64,000 bases of DNA from Cyclina sinensis. Its lineage: Eukaryota > Mollusca > Bivalvia > Venerida > Veneridae. The stretch covers positions 47,217,134 through 47,281,133 of the forward strand of contig JAAONU010000001.1 in assembly GCA_012932295.1 (NCBI GenBank). The letters are read 5' to 3'. The position numbers and the translations under genes are program-made. The first letter of the stretch is position 1. The number at the start of each line of letters is the position of its first letter. Below the pieces are notes generated by a model. The model had not been told where the DNA came from. It did not search any database and saw only the letters and a list, made by a program, of their open reading frames with translations. Positions 32,901-47,900 of this stretch are shown here, one piece after another.

Positions 32901-35900
32901 TCAGATTTCGTCCCTGTGTAATCAGCCAATGAAATCGCTCAAAATGCAGCTTTTATATCTGTATCACTTTCTGGCCCGGGCCCGCTGACTGATATAGATA
33001 TTGGCCCAGTTACAGAGGAGACCTTAGTAATACTGAACATGGTTGGTGCCGTTATATTGGGCTGATAATATTTAGCTATTTATTAATCAATGTTAATCAA
33101 CTGTAACATGTATAATTATACCAATAACTGTTAAATCACCATAACCTGTATATAGTAGTAACTATAAATTCAGTGTAACTTGTCTGTAGCAGTAATTGTT
33201 AACTCACTGTAACATGTTTATAACATAATCTAGAAATGCAGTCTTCACTGTAACCTGAATATACCAGTAACTATTAATTAATGTAAGAACTTTTCAGACA
33301 TTCCAAAAAGTTCAGAGGAAAAAAACGCTATTTATCTCAAGGGCAAAGGGTTGTCTGACCCATGGTGATTGGGTTAGACAAACTTTTTTGTCAAGGCTGT
33401 GGCAGATTACATCAATTATTTCTTCTATTTCCAACCACAGACGGAGACAAATCAGGTTTAAAGACTTCTTTCTCTGCGGTTTGACCCAGGGAAGAAGTTT
33501 TTCAGACTAACTAATCAATGTCTGTCCACTTGTTTAATACAGCTACGTGGCAGCTATATCAATCTTGCAGACATTGCTTCTATGCACTTTCTTTTATGAC
33601 TGTATTAGAGCAAGAAGTTCACTCACACTGTAAGAAAACATTCAAACTACTTATGCATACCTGAAGATGTTTCCAGTTTTTTATTACAGTATATGAATGT
33701 AACGTTTGATATGTTGAAGAACAGTTTTTTTTGTTGTTTTTTTTAAATCTATTGAAATATAAATCATGAAAAAATTCATACCGGTTCAGATAATCAGAAA
33801 TTCTTAGTGTTTCAAAACTGCTAGTAAGAGATTTCCTGGTAACAAAACTTATTTTCTGCATAGCTGTCAAAGGAAAGTATCTAAAAATCCCATAAAACAC
33901 AAGTTATTTTGATAAGACATCATCTTGTCTGTAAGATCATGTCTGGCACCTCTGCTTTTACACTGTGCATTTATGTAAAATAAAAGCCTTTTCATGTAAC
34001 ATAATGCATCCTGTGCCTGCACAGATTTGTCTGCCAATGGAATTAACCTATAAAATGACTTAAAATACAAAACCCTTTTAGTTTGAAGTAAAATGGTCTT
34101 TGAATTTGAAAAAAAAACTACTTTTACATACAGACAACCACTAAGAATTTTACATGTAGAAGGAAAAGGTCAGTGAACAATCCAATTATCCAGTCTTCAT
34201 TAAGATTGGTTTTACTGGAAATCTATGGGGGGTGATAAACAAAGTTGAATGTCCTATTATTGAATAGTATTCATGTTTACTCAGAGTTACCTCCCTTGCA
34301 GCTGGAACAACCTGATGTATAGTTTGGAAGCATGATCAGATATATTTATATTAATAATTAAGATCATGACTTCACTAGAAAGATGTTGAATTAGGTCAAT
34401 AAAGCCATAAAGACAGAAATAAAAGCTGCAGTACAGCTCTAGTTTACTCACAAATGCCAGTGTGACTCACTTCATTTCTTACTAACAGTATACAAAGTTT
34501 TTTAACTTGTTTGGCTCCAAATGCATACTGTTATCTAAATATATTTGGCCAAAAAGAAATTCAATGGAAATAAAACTGTTCACACCCTGAGCTTCCACTT
34601 CAATGCCGAGTTCTTAAAATTGAGTTGCCTCCCTTTGGACACATAAATGTGGTTGACTACAGAAGATTGGAAAACTTGGAGAAAAATGAACAGGTAAAAT
34701 ACGTAAGCATCTACCCTTTACTAAAAATATAAAATACAGTCAAAATGCAACTGACATATCACTACAGAATAAAATTTCAGTATTTTGAACCCTCATGGCT
34801 TCTTACTGAATAAAAGATACAATAAGATCTGTCAGTGGGAACAGCACACTCGACTTTTAAGTACTGGATAGTTAAGAAAAGGATAATCATTAAAAAGTCA
34901 ATTTAATTCAAGATCTGTAGCTATATGGACAAGAATCTTCTCCATGGTAGATAAAATATTGTATAATATTTACTATTTTATCATTGAAAATCCCTCAAGA
35001 AATAAAGAAGTTATAGTAAAATATTACAATTTTTAAGGAGAATTCTAAGTTTAAAGAGGAAATAATTCTGGAAATTTGGGTGCTAGAGTTATGGACCTTA
35101 CCACATATGATGTGGATGATGATAAGGAACATGTATTTGGTAAATCCCTAAAGAAATAAAGAAGTTATCGTAAAAAATATCTTACTGCATAAAAACTTTA
35201 ATCAGAATTCTGGACGTGGATGCAGATGCCGGGGTGAGTATGACAGCTCTCCATATACTTCATAGTATAGTCGAGCTACTAAAAACAAATAATGTAATTC
35301 TAATAGAACAAATTCTGGTTTATCGCTGATTTGAAGAATCATGTTTTGACTGTATAAATTAAAAGTTTGAATGCAGAGATGGCTTGGTTTAGGTCTGAGA
35401 AACTGATCACTGCACTAATGCTCTACCTGATTTCCTGTATCAGCACTAGAACTACTGCCACTACTCTTCAGGCTGACTTTATCCCCATCTTCTGTTATCT
35501 TTTTTCTACTATCAGCTGCAAACTTTAACTGCTCCTCAATCTTTGTAAACTGCTGTTCCAGGTTGGGGAAATGAAAATCTGTTGACCGTTCACATACCTT
35601 AGCAAATTCTGCAAAATCAAATGTGAATCGAATACAGTCAAACCAGCATTAAAGACCACCAGAAAAACAATTAAGAATAAGTTCCCTGATGCTGCTTTGA
35701 CCCGGCTTAAAAAACATTGCCAAGTAACTATGACTATGGACATCTAAGGTTTACAATACAATGGTAGTCAAATAGATAAATAAAACTAATATTCTTTTAC
35801 TATCCTATCTGTTGCCAAGTCTGAATCTAAAATATGTTTGTTTCATTAAAAAAAAAGTTTTTTAATTTACAAACAATATCAAACTAACAAAACCTCACAA

Positions 35901-38900
35901 TAGATTACTTGACCAAGCTTACCTTTCTTGAGTCCTGTGTATGAGTTAAGCCTGTTATCTACCAACATTATCATTCCACACAGCTTGTTAGAGTACAGGG
36001 ACATGGCTGTCTGCAGCCGCTGAGGCTGGGCCACCATCACACCACTGTAACAAACATTTTATCCACATCTTAATGGACTACAAATAAGTATATGTGAACA
36101 AATTTGTCTTTTTTAATCTTCAACCTACATGGCATATCTATATGCATTACTGGACCTTATAAGGTTAGTGGTTATGACTCTTACCTCTGGTCTTGTGGAT
36201 CCTATGTTTAAAACTTGGTCTAAGTGTAAGAATTGTTCCCCATATGAAGATACAAGAAGCCAACTGCAGCTCTATTAGTCCAATTTCAAGCAGGTTCTGA
36301 CCTCAGAAACAAATTAATACTGACTTCTCTTTCATTACTGACTGTCTTAACATCAAATCAATAGACACTCAATCGAAATTCAGACAGAAACATACCCTAC
36401 TGTATGTGGTTTATGCCTGCACAGGTCTAGAACACTAGCACTCAACAGGCGAAGATTGTGGGTTGTTTTCATCTGAGCACCTGAAAAAATTGATATGCAT
36501 GTAGGTAAGATATAAATGTTTTCCTCATTGTCAAAAACTGAACAAGAGAAAGAGCAGGCAACTTTTGAGACCATATCTGTTAGTAGATGGCCTAAAACAG
36601 TAAGGTGTAAGGTGCCTAGCTGATAAGCACAACTTACGTAGTCTGACCAGTTCTAGGTGAAGTATCCATGCAACCAAAAGGGCATGAACAGTTTGTTTTT
36701 TAAAAAACTCTAAATAAACCCTAAAAACTTTTTCTATAACTAAAAGTTAATGTATATATTTTACCAACAAAATATTTCTGTTTACAGACATAACTAAACA
36801 GTTTTTACCATTACCTCTTGTGGCCTAATTTACAGCAGTTTTACCTATGTACCAGGTTATGCGACAAATGTCACAGAATTACATAATGACAACATTTTGT
36901 GCTGAGTAATACTGTATTTCCAGATGCAGCCAAGACATTAATTTCACTTTGTCATGGAATCTTGACTAATCAAATAACAGGTATTTATGACATGATGTAT
37001 AATTCTAGTTCAGAAGAAAAAGAATACATATATGTATATCTATATTTAGCTTCTCTGATCAATAGTATTAATTCCAAGTATTTTGTCATATAAAGTACCA
37101 GTAGTATCAAGATGTTTCAATCATGCAAAATTTCCTTGCCAAGTCTTCAGATGGAATAAATATGCTATAAATATATGGTGTAATCTTTTTCTAAGTAAAA
37201 AAACATGCTTGTACAAACCATACATGATGTTAAGAATTTTTTATAGAACTTATAAATGTACTCTTGCACAATAGAGATGTTCTCTCAAACAAAAGAGCAA
37301 CTAGCCTTTACTGAACAATATGCAAAGTATGGAAAGGCCAAGGTGGCATGTGCAAGTGTCTATCTGCATCCTAAATTAGCATAACTGTTAAAAGAAGGTC
37401 TCTTCAAACCAGCAGGATAACAAAACGTTTATTTCAATGTGGCATGATGACTGCTTTCTGGTTTCAAACCAATATTCAACCCATTAAGTGATTCCTAAGC
37501 ACAGAATGCAGACAATCACAGAAGACTAAACTCTATTGGGATTTGCAACAGTGATCTCTATGTTCTACCACCATACTATTGTCCTCCCATCAATCAAGAA
37601 CCTAAGTTGTAATTCAGTACTTTATTGTCCTCCGTCAATCTATAATCTAAGCTGTAAGTCAGTACTTTAGTATCCTCCATCAACCTACTATCTAAACTGT
37701 AAGTCAGTTCTTTATTTTCCTCCATCAATCTATTACCTAAGCTGTAAGTCAGTACTTTATTGTCCTCCATCAAACTATTATCTAAGCTGTAAGTCAGTAC
37801 TTTATTGTCCTCCATCAAAATATTATCTAAGCTGTAAGTCAGTATTTTATTGTCCTCCATCAATCTATTATCTAAGCTGTAAGTCAGTACTCTTTATTCA
37901 ATATTGTCCTCTATCAATCTGTTATCTGAGCTGTAAGTCAGTAGTTTACTGTCCTCCATCAATCTATTGTCTAAGCTGTAAGTCAGTACTTAATTGTCCT
38001 CCATCAATCTATTTTCTAAACTGTAAGTCAGTACTTTATTGTCCTCCTCCACCAATCTATTACCAAAGCTGTAAGTCAGTATTATATTGTCCTCCATCAT
38101 TCTATTACCTAAGCTGTAAGTCAGTACTTTAATGTCCTCCATCAATCTATTATGTAAGCTGTAAGGCAGTACTTTATTGTCCTTGGTCAATCAATTATCT
38201 AAGCTGTTAGTCAGCACTTTATTCAATAGTGTCCTCTGTCAATTTGTTATCTGAGCTGTAAGTCAGTAGTTTATTGTCCTCCATCAGTCTATTAACTAGG
38301 TGTAAGTCAGTACTTTATTGTCCTCCATCAATCTATTATCTAAGCTGTTAGTCAGTACTTTATTGTCCTCCATCAATCTATTATCTAAGCTGTAAGTCAG
38401 TACTTTAGTGTCCTCCATCAATCTATTATGTAAGCTGTAAGGCAGTACTTTATTGTCCTCGGTCAATCTAGTATCTAAGCTGTTAGTCAGCACTTCATTC
38501 AATAGTGTCCTCTATCAATCTGTTATCTGAGCTGTGAGTCAGTAGTTTATTGTCCTCCATCAGTCTATAAACTAGGTGTAAGTCAGTACTTTATTGTCCT
38601 CCATCAATCTATTATCTAAGCTGTTAGTCAGTACTTTATTGTCCTCTATCAATCTATTATATAAGCTGTATTTGTCCTCCATCAATATATTATCTTTGCT
38701 GTAAGTCAGTACTTTATTGGCCTCCATCAATCTAACATCTAAGCTGTAAGTCAGTAGTTTATTGCCTCCATCAATCTATTATCTTAGCTGTAAGTCAGTA
38801 CTTAATTGTCCTCCACCAATCTATTACCTAAGCTGTAAGTCAGTACTTAAATGCCCTTCATCAATCTATTATGTAAGCTGTAAGGCAGTACTTTATTGTC

Positions 38901-41900
38901 CTTGGTCAATCTATTATCTAAGCTGTTAGTCAGCACTTAATTAAATAGTGTCCTCTATCAATTTGTTATCTGAGCTGTAAGTCAGTAGTTTATTGTCCTC
39001 CATCAGTCTATTAACTAGGTGTAAGTCAGTACTTTATTGTCCTCCATCAATCTATTATCTAAGCTGTTAGTCAGTACTTTATTGTCCTCCATCAATCTAT
39101 TATCTAAGCTGTAAGTCAGTACTTTAGTGTCCTCCATCAATCTATTATGTAAGCTGTAAGGCAGTACTTTATTGTCCTCGGTCAATCTAGTATCTAAGCT
39201 GTTAGTCAGCACTACATTCAATAGTGTCCTCTATCAATCTGTTATCTGAGCTGTGAGTCAGTAGTTTATTGTCCTCCATCAGTCTATAAACTAGGTGTAA
39301 GTCAGTACTTTATTGTCCTCCATCAATCTATTATCTAAGCTGTTAGTCAGTACTTTATTGTCCTCTATCAATCTATTATATAAGCTGTATTTGTCCTCCA
39401 TCAATATATTATCTTTGCTGTAAGTCAGTACTTTATTGGCCTCCATCAATCTAACATCTAAGCTGTAAGTCAGTAGTTTATTGCCTCCATCAATCTATTA
39501 TCTTAGCTGTTAGTCAGTACTTAATTGTCCTCCACCAATCTATTACCTAAGCTGTAAGTCAGTACTTTATTGTCCTCCCACCAATCTATTATCTAAGCTG
39601 TAAGGCAGTACTTTATTGTCCTCCATCAATCTACTATCTAAGCTGTAAGTCAGTACTTTATTGTCATACATTAATCTATTATCTAAACTGTAAGTCAGTA
39701 CTTTATTGTCATACATCAATCTATTATCTAAACTGTAAGTCAGTACTTTACTGTCCTCCATCAATCTATTATCTAAGCTGTAAGGCAGTACTTTATTGTC
39801 CTCCATCAATCTACTATCTAAGCTGTAAGTCAGTACTTTATTGTCATACATCAATCTATTATCTAAACTGAAAGTCAGTACTTTATTGTCATACATCAAT
39901 CTATTATCTAAACTGTTAGTCAGTACTTTACTGTCCTCCATCAATCTATTACCTAAGCTGTAAGTCAGTACTTTATTGTCCTCCATCAAACTATTATCTA
40001 AGCTGTAAGTCAGTACTTTATTGTCCTCCCACCAATCTATTATCTAAGCTGTAAGTCAGTACTTTACTGTCCTCCATCAATCTATTATCTAAGCTGTAAG
40101 GCAGTACTTTATTGTCCTCCATCAATCTACTATCTAAGCTGTAAGTCAGTACTTTATTGTCATACATCAATCTATTATCTAAACTGTAAGTCAGTACTTT
40201 ATTGTCCTCCGTCAATTTATTATCTGAGCTGTAAGTCAGTACTTTATTCAATATTGTCCTCTATCAATCTGTTATCTGAGCTGTAAGTCAGTACTCTATT
40301 TGTGTAATGGAGCAATGAAGTATCTGACATGGCCTTTTGTGTGATAGTAAAACATTGCTTAATTCTGAAAAGAACATGCTGTCAATGTTAGTGCTTATAG
40401 TGCCTTTTAAGACTTACCCCAATATTCAATTTGGTAGACTCATTTATCAGTTATAGGTGTATTTATTAATTACTAAACTGAAAAGAAGACAGGATATCCA
40501 GTCTTGTCTTGACAAAGGCAAAAGCAGTTGCTGCTAGCAGGACTATGGTTAATTGCAGGTTAAGAAGTCATCTTTTTGACTATGTATGGATAAAGGACTA
40601 AAGTATTATTTTGGTTGTGGCTTAGAAACTTCTTACCAAGTATAATGGTAAAACTTTCCTCCATACGGATCTGAGCATGCCTCTCATCTTCCTCTGCCTC
40701 AGGTAGGTTGCTGGTCATGGCTCGCACCCTTTGCCTTCAAAATAAAATAGTGTATACTTTTAAACTATGCACTTACAGATGTACTAAAGCACTTACCAGG
40801 GCTCTGAGTAATCTGAAAAATCCTGTGGTGAATAAATTACCTTTTAGGAGCTGATTAGAATTAAACAGACTACTATATAACAACCTAGTGTTCATAAAAG
40901 TTCTTTAATATATATCACAAGTTAGCTTAATTTGTATGAACAAACAGGTAAATGTCCAGACACTAGTTCAGACAATCACATATTTCTAAGAAATCTGGTC
41001 TGCATTCTAAGAATATAGTTTTTTCAGGAAAATGTTGATTCTCTTGTCAATGTGCCTGAAGGTAAAAAAACTAAGATATGCTTAGTCTTAAATTTCACCG
41101 AAATTAGATACATGCAAATTTCAATGATAATTGTACATTTAGATATAATTCAACACACAGGCATAAAAACATGCACTAATTGGCAATAAACAACTGTTCC
41201 GTAATTGTGACTGACATTACACTAGAATGATTGTGAAAAGACTGCATGTTAAGTACAAGAGATCAAGGTTTCATATGTGCCACAATAACAATTACACCAA
41301 GACCTTGCTAGGGTGTGGGAAATGGATGTATTTAAGGCACTTAAGTCTGAGCAAACAAAGATTAACTGCATTTCTAACTAATGATAACCCCTTTGAAGGA
41401 ATATTTTGAGATTTCTTATATACACATAATTGTGCTGATCATTTCAATTTAAGGTCAACATGTCTCTGCAGTTTTAAATGACTCAAAATAACTAATGTGC
41501 TGGTACAAAGCCATATGGTTTATCAGCACCCTTGATTACACAAACTATAATGTTTGTTCTTACCACTGACTGTTTTTCATTTCCTACAGCTCTGCTAAAC
41601 TGCTAATAAATAAGCAAAGCTCACTCTGAGTGAACATGCAATACATCTTTAAATAGAAACAATCATATATAAATTACAGATGCCAAGTATATTAAACATC
41701 AACTGCCTTAACAAGAAAAAATTTCTACATATATTTAAATATTTTCAGTGGTTTTATGACATCCTTTAAAGGTGGAAAAGAATTACTTTTTTCCTGGACA
41801 ATTTCATTCAACAGGATGTTATGCATGTATTTTTTCTAGGTAAACTTACATAATGTCATATTCAACTCTCATGTTAATCTCATCTGACATAATGTTATAT

Positions 41901-44900
41901 ACTGATAATATTCCTAGGAATGCTGTTATTATTCTTTGTAGGTATTGTAAATTGTATGACCCTCAAGATCTCTTTAAAGATTTTAAGTGTGGTATTGAAA
42001 ATATTCTATAAATGCCATACACTTCAGTCAGTTAAAACTAGTTTTCCTTTGAAATGGGTTTTTTTGGTCATTTTTGTCATTGGCAAAGGTAGTTTTGCCC
42101 GTGTATGATCACAAAGATTTTGTATGATCTTCTGATTTCTTCTCAGATTAAAGTATAGGAAATATTCCGAATATGTCAAACATCTCTACCTGGTAAAAAG
42201 ATTCGTTCTGAGTACATCTATCTTGTCATTTTGCATGCTTCAAATAATCCTTTGTTGTCTGCATGATAAGGTTTAGAATCCTCCTTTATAAATCTGCCTT
42301 AATTCGAGATTTAACCTGAACAGCTTTCTTCCACTACCATAGATGTTTACAGATAAATGTGTTGAATTTTCCCCCCAACAGAATACCTACTTTATCTTTA
42401 ATTTTGACCTTCATGCTTTGAATTACTGGAAGTGACCTTGACATCTAATATGTTGGTGGTTTCTTTTGAACTCCAAACATGTAATTAACACAACTTACAG
42501 TCTAGTTCAAGTGAATATCATCTACACAGCCACATTTTAAATCCTGTTTCAACAGTTATTTGAATTTCAGTACATTGGAACATTGCTAGTTAGAAGTCAG
42601 TAGGACCGGAAAAAAAAAAAAACAACTTCAGATTACTGAAAGTTCGAGTTTGGAATGAGTTCCAGCCCTGTTGTGAGAATAGTGACCTGTGTAAATCACA
42701 ATCGGGGCAAAACTTAAAAATACAATTGGCAAATGAAGAGTCTTTTTAAATTTCATTTTCTTTTAAATTAAACAAACTGCATTCATGTAATAACTATGAA
42801 TAAAACACGAATACAACACAAACATCTAAAAATTTTCATAGCGCATATGGAAAATACCTATTATACATGGAAACATTTGTTCAAAGTAAATAGCACTAGA
42901 CACTTACGAAAAATATATACATGTTAAACATTTACAGCGCACATTTAACTGTCACTAGAACTTTAATATTTATTGATGTAATTGTTTATTATTTCTCAGA
43001 TTGCTTGGCAATGTTCTGTATGAAAATGAATGTTTCTGAAGACCTTGTATTACTTTCTGAAAAAAACAACTAAGTCAAATTGAAATGTACAAAAGAGCAA
43101 CAGTTTTTGTTACCAGGAGCAGAATTAACTCAATAGGCAACTTTGTTTGGAGCACTTACACATGTGTCATTATTTACTGAAATTTTCAATTTACTTTAAT
43201 TGTTGCACTGCCAGTTAAACAGTTTTTTAGTCATCCTTGCTGTGAAGATGACGAAAGATGTGAACCCCCCCCCAGACATCACCAGCAATTATGCGAACAA
43301 TAATTACCAACTTTGGATTACTGACTAAAATTAATAAAGAAACTGTTATGTAGGGACTGATGATTGCTCAGGACTACTGACATTTCAGATTTCAACACTT
43401 GGATTTCACCATGTTTATTCAGTTAAATTAATAAGGGAAATAATGACCAAAAAATTACTTGAACTAGTGATTAATTAATTCCAATTATTTAAGTTCAGAC
43501 TGCTGATGTTCCACTGTATTTTGATTTCCATCATAACTTACTGTTATAAAGGACTAGACTGTGATATTGCAGGTATGTTGATATTTTCTCTAAACACAAA
43601 ATACCAACTTATCATTGTACAAAAGGAGAAATCTTTTTATCAAAAATGAAATCCAATTAACACAACATCTGAACATTTTCAATAAATCAATGAACTTACC
43701 ACTGGTCCCCCAGACCAATTAGAAAAACCTGTGCCAACAGATTCATCTGATTAAAGCAACATACTGATACATTCAGTTACAAATAGCAGTTTATTATTGT
43801 TTTTGCAGACAGATCTTATCTAGCTTTCATGCAATATGCACAAACTTGAACCATTCTTTGTAGTTTTACAGTCTATTTTCTAATCTTCTAAGTTTTATGA
43901 TTTCCACCAGGTTCTGTCATATTTTTGTGTGAATCTTTGTCAAGCAGTTTGACTACAATCATGAGTTAAGAGGACATTTTCAGGACTTCATTAAAACTAA
44001 GTGATTTCAGAACAGTACAGATATCCATGAGCCCTTAGTCAAAACAGACCTAAATATTCTGTATTTTAAGTTAGAGGCAGGGTTTTTCAGGCGGAATGAA
44101 AAAGATTTAATTTTCTGATAAATCTGTTGGCCAGGTTTCCAATCATTACAAAGACCATTTGAAAAGCTTGAATGTCATATCTACAGGCTATATAAATAAA
44201 AAAAGGGCAAGCAATGTAGGTCAACCCTTTCTTTCAAGACCCTGTAAACTAGAAATGGTTTTTGATTGAACAAAAACATATGTCTCCCCCCAGACAGTTG
44301 CTGCAGGCAGTATTGAATCAGACGATTGTAAAATTTGACATTTAACCTCCAAGTGTGACCTTGACCTTGAGACATCACACCCTCAAAGTGGGTTCTGCAT
44401 GTCACCTTGATGAGGTGAACATCTGACCCAAGTTTCATAAAAATCCTTCAAGGGCTTTGGAAGATACAGAGTGGACACGATTTTGTGGCATTTGACATTT
44501 AACCTCCAAGTGTGATCTTGACCTTGAGACACCACACCCGCAAAGTGGATTCTGCATGTCGCTTTGATGAGTTGAACATCGGACCCAAGTTTCATAAAAA
44601 CCCTTCAAGGGCTTTGGTAGACACAGAGCGGACACGATTTTGTGACGGACAGACGGACGGACAGACAGACAACCGGGGAAAAACAATATGTCTCCCCCGA
44701 TGAGGTGAACATCTGACCCAAGTTTCATAAAAATCCTTCAAGGGCTTTTGAAGATACAGAGCGGACACGATTTTGTGGCATTTGACTTTTAACCTCCAAG
44801 TGTGATCTTGACCTTGAGACACCACACCCGCAAAGTGGGTTCTGCACGTCACCTTGATGAGGTGAACATCTGACCCAAGTTTCATAAAAATCCTTCAAAG

Positions 44901-47900
44901 GCTTTTGAAGATACAGAGCGGACACAATTTTGTTGCATTTGACATTTAACCTCCAAGTGTGACCTTGACCTTGAGACACCATACCCGCAAAGTGGGTTCT
45001 GCACGTCGTCTTGATGAAGGGAACATCTGACCCAAGTTTCATAAAAATCCTTCAAGGGCTTTGGAAGATACAGAGCGGACACGATTTTGTGACGGACAGA
45101 CGGACGGACGGACGGACGGACGGACAACCAGGGGAAAAACAATATGTCTCCCCCATTTTTGGGGGGAGACATAACTAGACTAATGAAGTGAACAACCTTG
45201 CTGGTTACTAGACTTGACCTAGATATTGTGCCTATAATAAAAAACAATCAAGTCTGGTGATGACCGTGAAATATCTGCTGAAAATGGACAGTCAGAACAG
45301 TAAACATGTTCATTTGTGGACCACAGCTTTATAATAACAAGAGATACCTGGCTAGCTAGCAAATATGTCTAAGATGCTGTCCCAATGAATATTGTGGCCA
45401 AGTTTAGAGAGGAACTAACAACCCAAGAAAAATTAACACACAAAAATCTTCTGTGGATTCTGTTCAATTCACCCAAAATGTGCCTTATCACATTAAAGAC
45501 ATAAGAAATATTTTTTCGTTGTCAAAAAGATCAGACATATTGTCACTGACCTGTCTCTGTGGTCAAGTGGTTCAATTCCCTGACTTCAGATAATTTATTT
45601 TTTGTCATGGGTTCAAGCCGAACTTCCAACTGTTACCATTTATATGGAAATTTGGCAGTTTCTTACAGAAAATGGGAGCCTAGTATGGGTCCTTCTGAGG
45701 GTGATGTTTACATAAAACTGCCTGCCTGATAACTTTGACTGTTAGAGAGAATTAAACCCAATTAATCATCTAAAACTACTAAGCACAAAATGGCCTGAAT
45801 ATCCTTACATGTATTTTGGTGTGCCAGAACCTTGTGTATCTTCATGAACTTTCATGACCCATTCTCTATATTCACGTCGTTGTATTTCCTGCTGGTTACT
45901 AAGTTCCGACATCCATTTAGTCTCAATCATCTGTGAGTTGTCAAAATGTTGTTGTGCCAGCCGGTTAATCTGATCATCTGTATATCCTGTCCCTGCATTT
46001 CTCACGGCTTCCTGCATCTCCTCTTGTTGTCTGACAATGAAAATTAAATATTCAACAGCCCATTGCTATACCGAAGCAACAAAAAGCATAAAGTCTAGTC
46101 AACATAAAAGAAGGTCTGAATAAAACCTTGCCAGACAGAAAAAATATCCCCTAGCCTATTACAAGCTCTAATCACATTGTACGATTTCCTGAAGGCACAC
46201 CAAAGAGTCTTTGATTAATGCTGACAATTCTGTCTGCTTAACGCAATCGGTACATCAAACAGTTGCAAAACATGCCTGTCTCGCAAAGTATTCAATAATT
46301 TAACAAGTGCAATATACAACTGAAGTACTGAAGTTATGCAAAGGATGTTTCCTAAAATTCAATAAAAAAATATTCAATATGTAAGTCAGTACAAACTAGG
46401 CAGTTTTGCTTTAAGTATGACCTTCACCTCAAACTTAAGAAATTTATTCAGCCTCTTTCTGAGTACTGAGAGTGTTGTGCTAGACCTAAGTCTCTTGATG
46501 AATTATGGTGTCAATATTCGAAACTAGAGATGTTCACATCACCCAAACTGAACTGTGACATCACTACCATAATGTTGAGCATAATCACTAAATAAAACTC
46601 AAAGAAGCACTGTCTGAGAGCAGTAAACACAAGTTGAAGCAATGACTCTCTCCTTAACTTAGTTAAGTTATTTTAAATTGCACACTAAAAACAAAAGGCT
46701 GTTATCTAGAAAATGTGTGGACTTCTTCCCTTGTAGGATTTGTATCTCAAAATCTGGACAGACTGGTTAAAAAAAACCTTGACCCTTATCCCATTCAGTC
46801 AGTTTTTTTGAAACTATGTTTCAATGTGGACAGTAAATTTCACATTTCAAAGGAAGTTTCATTGGAAATTTAATTACTGAATACTAGACATGCAGATCAT
46901 CATTAACACTGCACAATCAGAGGTTTCCCTCGGGCAGAAATACTTCCCTAGCCTTCACTTTCTAAACGAGTGTTAATTTTACTTATTATAACATTATCTG
47001 GAGGCTTCAATGTTCAAAGCTATTAACTGTTGCTTCAAACACTGTCTGCAATTCTGCGTTGCAAAATATAAAATAGTTTCAGGATTTTTATCTTTGTACT
47101 GCGCTAAAATGTGAATAATTTATTCCCTTGATTGCATGATGCTAAATAATGTGCTTTACCAATTAAAGTATGCACTATGATTCATACAGTCACCAAAGTA
47201 TGTCGGACTTCCTTTGTAATTGCTTACATTTTTATCCAATCAGATGGCTGTGTTTGTTCGTTAATTTCATTTTACCTCATTTGTGTTTAAATTTTACCCA
47301 CTTCCTGATGAAATGACCTAGATAAATATGTAAAGTACATAATCATTGGAAAAGCTTATCAAACAGGACGGAAACCTGATATCAAGGCCAAATTAGGACA
47401 AAGTTTATTTTAATCTGCATATCATTTGTATAAATTATCAAGATCTCTTTTAATAAAATAAGTACCATGTTGTTGTTTCATTTTCTCCTGTGCTGGGATA
47501 TGCTGATACTATGTTATATACATTGGGGGTAGATTTATTAATTCACATGTATCACTGACAGGCGTCCTCCATTTAACTGAAAACTGACAGTAAAGCAATC
47601 TATGCAGACCATGATCAGACTTAATGGTCCCAATGAAGAAAAAAAAAGAGGAGGGGGTGGGGGGGTGCGGGGGTTAGAGAGTAAAGATTTATAAGAATGT
47701 CTTCATTCAATGATATATTCTGAAAGCTCAATGACTCAGGGGTTCCAGGTTTAAATCTTTAGCATGTAAAAATGTTTCTTTTGGGAAATATGATTAACGC
47801 CTCTCTTATTTCAATCTACTGAGCTTTGAATACTAGAATATGAAAGTTACTGGTGAGTTCCTTCTGAAAAACTTATTTTGACTTAAAAGAAAGTAATGCA

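Noticed and set aside
37594..40251. Repetitive protein of 15-residue units
   Set aside because: The 45-bp unit length keeps the frame open by itself. The array is inside a FERRY3 intron and has no start, splice or conserved ends that would make it a gene.
44181..45247. Series of 70-121-codon minus-strand frames
   Set aside because: Produced by a 157-bp tandem unit shifting frame at each repeat.
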